64,000 nucleotides of DNA, taken from assembly GCF_009680455.1 (NCBI RefSeq), contig NZ_WKRD01000011.1:1-64000 (forward strand), in the 5' to 3' direction. Below the pieces are notes generated by a model that worked only from the letters and a program-made list of their open reading frames with translations, ran no database searches and was not told the DNA's origin. Origin of the DNA: Lachnospira eligens. GTDB taxonomy: Bacteria; Bacillota; Clostridia; Lachnospirales; Lachnospiraceae. Below are positions 18,502 to 25,174 of the stretch, in pieces; position 1 is the stretch's first letter; the number at the start of each line of letters is the position of its first letter. A program made the translations under genes and the position numbers.

Positions 18502-20262
18502 CTAAATAACCTCCTCATTCTTCTTATTCTGTCTGCAACCTTTTAATCCCAAAACAAATGCATATCCATATTCTTCAAATAACTCCTGATTTTTCTGGAT
18601 ATATACAAACTCTCTTGGAATAACTAATTTATCAGCCTGTCCCACTTCAGCTGGCACCTTACAGGTACAATATAATCTCATTACAATATCCAGAAATTTT
18701 CCTGTATTTCTCGTAGATAATGCATTAAGAAGCTGATATATTGTTCCTTTGATACATTCATCATCCTTTGCCCCTTTTGAAGACAATATGGCAGTTCTTA
18801 AAGCAAAACCACTATCCATTACTGTTATACTTCCCATTTCTATAACCTTACCTCCATTTCCTTGCAAATCCTTATCTTTCTTAACAAGTGCACTATACAA
18901 CATTACAACATATATCCAATAAGCAGTTACTATCTGTCCCGCATTATCAGAATCAAGATTATTCTTTAGCACTTTCTTTAGAAGCAATTCCTGACTTCTA
19001 TGTTTCAGAATATTCATAACTACATTTTCGTATATATTAAGATAATCTGCTCCAATTCTTGTGTAAGGATATTCTCCTAAATACTCTAAAGCTTTTCTTA
19101 CCTTTTCATCATTAAATGTCTGAAGTGCTTCATTACTTATTACAGAAAAGATATATTTATCCTTCTCATCTGTTCCCTTTAAAATAACCTGAATATTGTT
19201 AAGTTGTTCAACTTTACAATCCATCAACTGCTTCAACATTCTGGCAAACCATTGTGTATATCGCTCAGCTTCTTTTTTCTCTGCCTCTGTCACAATCTTT
19301 CCACTCCTGCTATTAGAAGCCAGTAACTGATTAATTGATGAATTAGTATTCATAAATGCAAAGCGCTGTCCTAAAAGTGTGAATCCCAGCGGACTGGCAG
19401 CATATACAAATGCGCATGCAGGACACAAAAAGGCATCTACTTTACAATTCCAGAATGCAGACTTTTTTCTCGCAAGATCATCTGCCATATCCTTCATAAA
19501 AGCAATAGAAACACGTTCCTTATTTCCCATTGGTCTTCCACAGTCTATACACATATCCTTATCTTTATCATGATTTGTCCTGATATATTCTTTAAATGGT
19601 TTTGTAAAATCCTGTTCAAACAATATACGCATGTCCTTCTTTGCATTAGCTCTTAGCAGAAAACATTTACCATCCCAGAAACGGTTAATATAGTTATATA
19701 TGACGCTCTTCATTACAAATGTTTCTTTACACTTTGGCTGCATTATAAAGTTCTTGATACCTTCAAGCCTCTGTTTTAGTTCTTGTGATGTTGATTTCGC
19801 ATTTAATTTATTTTGCTGAAGATTCACATATATCTCAGACCCATCAACTTCGTTTCTTATATTTTCAAATCCAGCCTTATAACTATTGGACAAAAGCTTA
19901 TCATTTATAAACTTGATATCTTCCTTATCTTCTTTAACCAGCTTGTCCGGATTCCATTGTTCATTATCAATTTTGCATATAATCTTGTTAATTCTGTCTA
20001 ATATTCCTTTATATACTGTAAAATCTCCATAATAGTTAACACAGGCATCAAAATACATTCCAGTCCAGTCACACTGCTGCACGAAATCCTCGTCAAGCCA
20101 TAATCCCTGCTCATACAGTTCAAGCCCATCTACCGGTCTGTTCTGCATTTTTATGCCATAATCCTTTCCGCTCTCTGCATCTGACATATCCAGCATATAG
20201 TTAAGACCTACTATCCCCGTATTTTTCAGGAAATCTCCCATAGTTACCAGATATTTACCCAC
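18502..20262 (-). CDS. cas8: Cascade large subunit, CXXC-CXXC (Cst1/Cas8) type
   Basis: A 586-residue large subunit that recognises PAM and recruits Cas3. A zinc-ribbon-like pair, CIDCGRPMGNKE near 240 and FLCPACAFVYAASPLGFT near 277, defines the CXXC-CXXC family that accompanies Cst2 in Tneap-type I-B systems. The start is GTG at 20260-20262, with AGGAGGG eight bases upstream; the later ATG would lack this site. Exact assignment to Cas8a or Cas8b sub-family would need a profile search. Confidence 0.88.
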   Translation of the reverse strand: MGKYLVTMGDFLKNTGIVGLNYMLDMSDAESGKDYGIKMQNRPVDGLELYEQGLWLDEDFVQQCDWTGMYFDACVNYYGDFTVYKGILDRINKIICKIDNEQWNPDKLVKEDKEDIKFINDKLLSNSYKAGFENIRNEVDGSEIYVNLQQNKLNAKSTSQELKQRLEGIKNFIMQPKCKETFVMKSVIYNYINRFWDGKCFLLRANAKKDMRILFEQDFTKPFKEYIRTNHDKDKDMCIDCGRPMGNKERVSIAFMKDMADDLARKKSAFWNCKVDAFLCPACAFVYAASPLGFTLLGQRFAFMNTNSSINQLLASNSRSGKIVTEAEKKEAERYTQWFARMLKQLMDCKVEQLNNIQVILKGTDEKDKYIFSVISNEALQTFNDEKVRKALEYLGEYPYTRIGADYLNIYENVVMNILKHRSQELLLKKVLKNNLDSDNAGQIVTAYWIYVVMLYSALVKKDKDLQGNGGKVIEMGSITVMDSGFALRTAILSSKGAKDDECIKGTIYQLLNALSTRNTGKFLDIVMRLYCTCKVPAEVGQADKLVIPREFVYIQKNQELFEEYGYAFVLGLKGCRQNKKNEEVI

Positions 20263-20285
20263 ATTCTGTCCCTCCTTTCCTAAAA

Positions 20286-21008
20286 TTATAGTAATATTTC
20301 GAACTTACCGTGACCTTCTGATCTTCTGGCACCCAGCCCTGCCTGATAAAGAATATTAAGCAGCTCGCAATTACCGCTAATCTTATATATTCCAAGGTTA
20401 GCATCAACCTTTCTTCCAAAGCAGTTAACTACTACTTTTCTTGCTTTGACAGGTTCTATTGATAATCCTTCTGTATCAACCCCGATTTCCATTTTCTGAA
20501 TAAAAATCTCTACATTTTCACATAATGCCTTTGAAAATCCTTCATCTGCATATGTATAATAAATGTCTTTGTTAGTCACACTGTCGTGCCGTCTTACAAT
20601 CAATGGGCTCTGCATCTTTACAATAATTTCATCATCAACAATATCTTTACGATTGTTTGACCTTATTGAAATCAATTTCATAGAATTGCCACTGACAGGA
20701 TACTGCTTGTATCTCATAAGCTGAAAAGCATTAAACCATTCTATAATCTGTCCCATATCAGCATCTGTAAAAAAAACTTTAAATCTGTTGTCCCTAAGAA
20801 ATATAGTGTCACCTTTAAATACCGCACCTGGCAGATATGTACTGAATGTAAATGATTTAATAATTGAATGCTCCTTATTATATAATCGCTCAAACATATC
20901 TTCCGAATAATTCCTGCTTGCTGCTTTTAAGAAACTAACCATCAATCTCTCATATTCCAGCGGTAACTGTGGCTTTTCAAGTTGAAATTCTAAAGATAGC
21001 TGTATCAT
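20286..21008 (-). CDS. cas6: crRNA-processing endoribonuclease Cas6
   Basis: A 240-residue ferredoxin-like RNase that cuts repeats to leave the ATGTAAAT handle. The glycine-rich C-terminal loop GLGARRSEGHGKFEILL is the family signature, and TFSTYLPG and RNYSEDMF lie in the N-terminal half. It is the first gene of the operon, 40 bases after a clear promoter, with AAGGTGATAC before the ATG. Confidence 0.95.
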   Translation of the reverse strand: MIQLSLEFQLEKPQLPLEYERLMVSFLKAASRNYSEDMFERLYNKEHSIIKSFTFSTYLPGAVFKGDTIFLRDNRFKVFFTDADMGQIIEWFNAFQLMRYKQYPVSGNSMKLISIRSNNRKDIVDDEIIVKMQSPLIVRRHDSVTNKDIYYTYADEGFSKALCENVEIFIQKMEIGVDTEGLSIEPVKARKVVVNCFGRKVDANLGIYKISGNCELLNILYQAGLGARRSEGHGKFEILL

Positions 21009-21049
21009 TGTATCACCTTCTTTTGCTTAATTATGTAGTTCATATCTGG

Positions 21050-21078
21050 ATATTACTACTTTAGATTTAAGATGTCAA
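21050..21078 (-). promoter_or_regulatory. Promoter of the cas operon
   Basis: On the minus strand TTGACA (21078-21073), 17 bases, TAATAT (21055-21050): a near-consensus SigA promoter 42 bases before cas6. Directly upstream and touching the -35 lies AATTGATAATT with CCA in front of it (21096-21078), the sequence matched by the spacer of the degenerate mini-CRISPR at 21144-21225. Confidence 0.85.
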
Positions 21079-21143
21079 TATAAATTATCAATTTGGATTA
21101 AAAAACTTTGTTTGATTTTTAATGTCACTTATTATAATATACA

Positions 21144-21225
21144 TATATAATTTTTACATTTTGGGATGTAAATAATTGATAATTAATATAATCAACTTTT
21201 AATAGCTACATTTTGGAATTCTCCC
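21144..21225 (+). ncRNA. Degenerate mini-CRISPR (CreR/CreA-like) facing the cas operon
   Basis: Positions 21144-21173 match the crRNA-sense array repeat at 23 of 30 bases, including TTACAT and the whole GGGATGTAAAT end, so the 8-nt handle is identical to real crRNAs. A 22-bp pseudo-spacer starts AATTGATAATTAATAT. Positions 21196-21225 match the repeat 5' part again (TTAATAG, TACAT). A TATAAT at 21133-21138 would start transcription at the first repeat. The spacer matches the cas promoter at 15 of its first 16 positions; the one mismatch is at position 12, a base that type I crRNAs flip out. Known precedent: CreA and CreR RNAs that guide Cascade to repress a promoter. Confidence 0.8.
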
Positions 21226-21243
21226 ATCCCCCAAACCTTTCCA

Positions 21244-21272
21244 TTGTTATTTCCAATCCCATATATTATAAT
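21244..21272 (+). promoter_or_regulatory. Promoter of the SDF-family symporter gene
   Basis: TTGTTA, 17 bases, TATAAT, with the -10 35 bases before the start codon. It is divergent from the cas promoter. Confidence 0.7.
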
Positions 21273-21307
21273 TTTTCTTAACCAAACAAATGAAGGAGAT
21301 TTATTTA

Positions 21308-22519
21308 ATGAAGAAAAATAGTATCTTTCGCAGCCTGCCGTTTAAATTGCTGGTGGGCGTTATTGCCGGCGTCATGGTGGGACTACTGTTAAGTTCAACT
21401 GATGGCAATTCATTTTCACGCGCCATTTTGAATATCGTTGTAACTCTGAAATATATTCTCAATCAGATAATTAATTTCTGCATACCTCTGATAATCATTG
21501 CATTTATTGCGCCTTCGATTACTCAGATGGGTAAAAATGCATCAAAGCTTCTTCTGATTGCAGTTACAATCGCATATACATCATCAGTTGGTGCTGCATT
21601 TTTCTCTACAGCATCCGGATATCTTTTGATACCACATTTGTCAATATCCTCTACTGCTGATGGATTGAAAGAGCTTCCGGCTGCGGTTTTCGAATTATCA
21701 ATCCCACAGATAATGCCTGTTATGAGCGCACTTGTGTTCTCAATTATGATTGGACTTGCTGCCGCTTGGACAAAAGCAGAATTGATTTCAAATATTCTTG
21801 AAGAATTCCAGAAAATCGTGCTTGCGATAGTTTCAAGAATCATGATACCGATTCTTCCATTTTTCATCGGACTTACTTTCTGCGGACTCTCATACGAAGG
21901 TTCAATAACAAAGCAGGTTCCTGTGTTCCTGAAAATCATAATTATTGTATTAATCGGACATTACATTTGGATGACTCTGCTTTACACAATCGCAGGATTG
22001 TATTCTAAGAAGAACCCGATTGAAGTAATCAGACATTACGGTCCTGCATACCTTACATCAATTGGAACAATGTCATCTGCTGCCACACTCGCAGTTGCAC
22101 TCCAGTGTGCCGGAAAATCAAAGGTTTTGAGAAAGGACATGGTCTCTTTTGGAATTCCTTTGTTTGCAAATATACATTTGTGCGGCTCTGTGCTGACAGA
22201 GGTATTTTTCTGCATGACTGTATCAAAGATTTTGTATGGCACTATTCCATCAGCCGGAACTATGATTCTGTTCTGCGTGCTTCTCGGAATATTTGCAATC
22301 GGCGCACCTGGCGTACCTGGCGGAACAGTTATGGCTTCGCTCGGACTTATTACCGGCGTGCTTGGATTTAACGACACTGGAACTGCCCTTATGCTTACAA
22401 TATTTGCACTTCAGGACAGCTTCGGAACAGCCTGCAATGTAACAGGCGACGGTGCGCTCACACTTATCCTGACTGGATATGCAGAGCGCCACGGCATCAA
22501 AGAAGGCGCTGACAATTAA
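21308..22519 (+). CDS. Dicarboxylate/amino acid:cation symporter (SDF/DAACS family)
   Basis: A 403-residue secondary transporter of the glutamate/aspartate/dicarboxylate family. About eight hydrophobic segments are spread from residue 12 on. Family landmarks are the serine-rich SIGTMSSAATL near 245 (first re-entrant hairpin), IPLFANIHLCGS in TM7 and the glycine-rich second hairpin IGAPGVPGGTVMASLGL, followed by TGDGALTLILTGY in TM8. The frame opens at 21290, but GAAGGAG lies at the first ATG and the true start is 21308. It reads away from the cas operon and appears to be core chromosome. Confidence 0.93.
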   Translation: MKKNSIFRSLPFKLLVGVIAGVMVGLLLSSTDGNSFSRAILNIVVTLKYILNQIINFCIPLIIIAFIAPSITQMGKNASKLLLIAVTIAYTSSVGAAFFSTASGYLLIPHLSISSTADGLKELPAAVFELSIPQIMPVMSALVFSIMIGLAAAWTKAELISNILEEFQKIVLAIVSRIMIPILPFFIGLTFCGLSYEGSITKQVPVFLKIIIIVLIGHYIWMTLLYTIAGLYSKKNPIEVIRHYGPAYLTSIGTMSSAATLAVALQCAGKSKVLRKDMVSFGIPLFANIHLCGSVLTEVFFCMTVSKILYGTIPSAGTMILFCVLLGIFAIGAPGVPGGTVMASLGLITGVLGFNDTGTALMLTIFALQDSFGTACNVTGDGALTLILTGYAERHGIKEGADN

Positions 22520-22597
22520 TATGTTTCTTTGACATATGTAAAGTGCTATAATCATCACATGAATACACGCGCCTGCGGCGCAGAAATGAGGTAACAT

Positions 22598-22942
22598 ATG
22601 CCATTTATTAATTCAAAGATAAGCACTTCTCTTACAGAAGCACAGGAAACTGAAATCAAAACCCGTTTAGGTCAGGCTATCCAGACAATTCCCGGCAAGT
22701 CAGAAAGCTGGCTCATGATCGGCTTTGAACCTGACTACAAGCTCTACTTCAGAGGAAGCAATGCCGAGCCTATAGCTATGGTCGAGGTCAGCGTTTACGG
22801 AAGTGAGAACCCATCTGCCTTTTCTAAACTGACTGGCCAGATATGTGACATTTTTAAAGATGTTCTTGGAATTGCACCAGATCATGTATATGTAAAATAT
22901 CAGGCTGTTTCTAACTGGGGATGGAATGGAGATAATTTCTAA
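22598..22942 (+). CDS. MIF-superfamily tautomerase-like protein
   Basis: A 114-residue protein of macrophage-migration-inhibitory-factor fold. Pro2 after the initiator Met would be the catalytic base, as in phenylpyruvate tautomerases. The C-terminal NWGWNGDNF is the MIF-type tail, and YVKYQAV is the last strand. GAGGTAAC precedes the ATG. An extended -10 (TGCTATAAT, 22544-22552) and a small GCGCC/GGCGC hairpin (22569-22581) lie in the gap after the symporter gene, so it may have its own transcript. Confidence 0.88.
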   Translation: MPFINSKISTSLTEAQETEIKTRLGQAIQTIPGKSESWLMIGFEPDYKLYFRGSNAEPIAMVEVSVYGSENPSAFSKLTGQICDIFKDVLGIAPDHVYVKYQAVSNWGWNGDNF

Positions 22943-22953
22943 TATGCATTAAT

Positions 22954-22989
22954 AAGCGGGACACTCATTTTTTTATGAATGTCCCGCTT
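22954..22989. terminator. Bidirectional terminator between MIF-like and ABC genes
   Basis: AAGCGGGACA and TGTCCCGCTT form a 10-bp stem with T-rich sequence on both sides, serving the plus-strand tautomerase gene and the minus-strand ABC operon. Confidence 0.85.
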
Positions 22990-23001
22990 AAATATTTTTT
23001 T

Positions 23002-23643
23002 CTAAAATTCTTTCTTTTCCATAATCCGGACACTAATTGCATAAGAGAGCAGTATGAGAAGTACTGTCACTACCACTGCAATTCCTGCAAGTATCCAGCC
23101 ATTCATTTGGTTTAAAAATGAAAAGGCACTTAATACATTTGTCTTTACCAGCTCCGCAAATGCAATGACAGACGCTCCCATTACACCACATGCCCCCGAA
23201 ATGACTACTCTGCTCTTTTCTACTCCGGATACTAGCTGCAGCGGAATCAGCAATGCAATCAACAATGCCGTAACCGGCAGGAACACCAATACCATAGGAA
23301 TCTGGGAAGTCATGTCTATCGGCATCTGTTGTCTCATTTCCAAGATTATGTAAAGTCCCGCTGCCACAAGCCATGAAACCGTTCCTCCTGTAAGACAGAA
23401 AATATACTTTTCCCTCACATACATTTCTGCATCAATCGGCAAAGTCATCAAAAATCCATATCCTTTATCAAGCTCGTCATAAGTAACTGTATTTATCAGA
23501 AGAATACTAATTGCAAACGGCAGCCACCCCAGGATAACTGCTTCGTTCTGTAACCCTATCACCACTCCAATGATAAGAAGGAGAATTACTGCCTGTTTAT
23601 TACACCTCATTAACCTGATATCTTTTTCTATTAAACCTGCCAT
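23002..23643 (-). CDS. ABC-2 type exporter permease
   Basis: A 213-residue membrane protein with six hydrophobic segments (about 16-34, 38-52, 85-102, 116-138, 148-168, 185-205) and a cytoplasmic TYDELDKGYGFLMTLPI loop after TM2, as in the ABC2_membrane_5 group. Its ATG overlaps the stop of the ATPase gene. Substrate unknown; the operon type (GntR, ATPase, permease) resembles ytr/bcr-like antibiotic-response exporters. Confidence 0.85.
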   Translation of the reverse strand: MAGLIEKDIRLMRCNKQAVILLLIIGVVIGLQNEAVILGWLPFAISILLINTVTYDELDKGYGFLMTLPIDAEMYVREKYIFCLTGGTVSWLVAAGLYIILEMRQQMPIDMTSQIPMVLVFLPVTALLIALLIPLQLVSGVEKSRVVISGACGVMGASVIAFAELVKTNVLSAFSFLNQMNGWILAGIAVVVTVLLILLSYAISVRIMEKKEF

Positions 23644-24491
23644 TATCTGTACCCTCCCGTCATCATAAGAATTAATTCATCAATTCCACCATGCTCCACC
23701 ACAATCTGCGGATAATTTTCCTGATAAAATCTTCTGTCATTAGTAAAGCAGGCGTAACCATAGGTTTCTTTCTGCGCTTTTATGACTGCTGTCTTGTCTA
23801 ATGTCCTATATTGCTCCTCATCCACCTTTAAAATGCCATACTGCTCTAAAATAACATCTGTATCCTCATGCAAAATAATTTTTCCGTCATGAATGAGATA
23901 AATGTCGTCACAAAGTGACTCCAAATCTGTGGAAATGTGCGATGTAATCAATATTGTGCGCTTCTCATCCTGCGCTATATATTCACGCAGCAAATCAAGT
24001 ATTTCATTTCGTGCTTCCACATCAAGTCCTGCTGTCGGCTCATCTAAAATCAACAAATCGGCTTTATGACTGATTGCCGTCAACACCCTCAGTTTTGCTT
24101 TCATACCGGTGGAAAATTCTTTTAATTTCTTCTTCCGAGGAAGCTTTAACACATCACATTTTTGGTCAAAAAAATCCTTCTGGAAATCAGGATACATTTT
24201 AGCAAGGATATGCCAGACATCTTCCACCGTAAACTGTGAACTAAAGCCCGACTCCGTCAAAGATACTCCGATTTTCTGCTTTACCGCAACCGGAAGCTCC
24301 CCGCCTTCGTTTCCAAGCACACAAATGCTTCCCATGTCCGGCTTTACAAGTCCAAGTATCAGTTTAATTGCTGTACTTTTTCCTGCCCCGTTTTTTCCTA
24401 CAAACCCTGTAATTCTCCCCTCCGGTATTTCCAAAGATAGTTCCAGTTCAAAGTCCTTATATTTTTTTCGGACATTCTGCATTGTTATCAT
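23643..24491 (-). CDS. ABC transporter ATP-binding protein (YtrB-like)
   Basis: A 282-residue ATPase. Walker A GKNGAGKST near 33, a signature degenerate to EFSTGMKAKLRVLTA, Walker B LLILDEPTAGLD and switch His in ITSHIST. The C-terminal 70 residues are a typical extension of single-domain exporters. It lies 11 bases after the GntR-type regulator gene and overlaps the permease gene. Confidence 0.92.
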   Translation of the reverse strand: MITMQNVRKKYKDFELELSLEIPEGRITGFVGKNGAGKSTAIKLILGLVKPDMGSICVLGNEGGELPVAVKQKIGVSLTESGFSSQFTVEDVWHILAKMYPDFQKDFFDQKCDVLKLPRKKKLKEFSTGMKAKLRVLTAISHKADLLILDEPTAGLDVEARNEILDLLREYIAQDEKRTILITSHISTDLESLCDDIYLIHDGKIILHEDTDVILEQYGILKVDEEQYRTLDKTAVIKAQKETYGYACFTNDRRFYQENYPQIVVEHGGIDELILMMTGGYR

Positions 24492-24502
24492 AATTCGCCT
24501 TT

Positions 24503-24877
24503 CTATTTCTCATCAAGTATAAGCTTTACAATCTCTAAAATTTCTTCTTTATTCATGCCAATTGCCACTGCCCGGTCAATGGCTTTGTCAAAGTCCTCTT
24601 CCACAGCAAATCTTCTCGCCTGCGACGCAAGCTGTTTATCCGAAGCGGTCACATATGTTCCCTTTCCGTGAACAGTCGTAACAAAGCCTTCCTCTTCTAA
24701 CTTGTCATAGGCTTTCTTTACGGTCAGTGCGCTGATGCGAAGCTCCCCTGCAAGCGTCCTCACAGACGGAAGTGCCTCTCCCTCTTTTAATACAGACTGG
24801 ATAATCTCTGACTTTATCTGCTCCATAAGCTGTTCGTAAATCGGAACCATGGAAGAATGATTTAATATAATATGCAT
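24503..24877 (-). CDS. GntR-family repressor (YtrA subfamily)
   Basis: A 124-residue regulator. The winged HTH covers residues 10-75 (VPIYEQLMEQIKSEI, LPSVRTLAGELRISALTVKKAY, GFVTTVHGKGTYV), with a short C-terminal arm and no large effector domain, which is the YtrA type. The start at 24877 has AAAGGAG upstream; extra upstream codons are promoter and operator sequence. It likely represses its own exporter operon through the palindromes at 24901-24949. Confidence 0.92.
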   Translation of the reverse strand: MHIILNHSSMVPIYEQLMEQIKSEIIQSVLKEGEALPSVRTLAGELRISALTVKKAYDKLEEEGFVTTVHGKGTYVTASDKQLASQARRFAVEEDFDKAIDRAVAIGMNKEEILEIVKLILDEK

Positions 24878-24900
24878 ATTTTTCTTTTCTCCTTTGTGAT

Positions 24901-24949
24901 AAACAGTATATAACAGTTGATGTGTGTTGTCAACTGTTATATACTGTTT
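24901..24949 (-). promoter_or_regulatory. Promoter with double palindromic operator for the GntR-ABC operon
   Basis: AAACAGTATATAACAGTTGA (24901-24920) and its inverse (24930-24949) form a perfect inverted repeat, and each arm is itself nearly palindromic (ACAGTATATAACAGT). On the minus strand TTGACA (24933-24928), 17 bases, TATACT (24910-24905) give a promoter whose -35 and -10 each sit in one arm, an arrangement that fits repression. Confidence 0.85.
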
Positions 24950-25111
24950 ATTAAAAATATACAAAATAAGAGCCACTCTAAGGTGACTCTCATTTATTTT
25001 TATATTTAACTTAACTAAAATATTTTACCTATTTTTCTGTTAATCTACAAGAAGTTCCCTACAATAATATTTTAATCCTTTTTGAGCATTCTCTTTCTTA
25101 TAAATATAAAA

Positions 25112-25142
25112 ATCGTACCAAACTTTCAAAGTTTAGTACGAT
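25112..25142 (-). terminator. Terminator after the SF1 helicase gene
   Basis: ATCGTACCAAACTTT and its inverse (one mismatch) form a long stem around a single C; on the minus strand it is followed by TTTTTATATTT. Confidence 0.8.
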
Positions 25143-25174
25143 ATCTCCACTATAATAGGATTATTTCCTCTCGA

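Noticed and set aside
21144..21225. CreTA-type toxin-antitoxin rather than CreR-type autorepression
   Set aside because: No small toxin RNA or frame is evident between the mini-array and either promoter, and the target is the cas promoter itself; kept only as an alternative.
24966..24995. GAGCCACTCT/GGTGACTCTC hairpin upstream of the GntR gene as a terminator
   Set aside because: Stem is imperfect and no gene ends there on the plus strand; the helicase already has a stronger terminator at 25142-25112.
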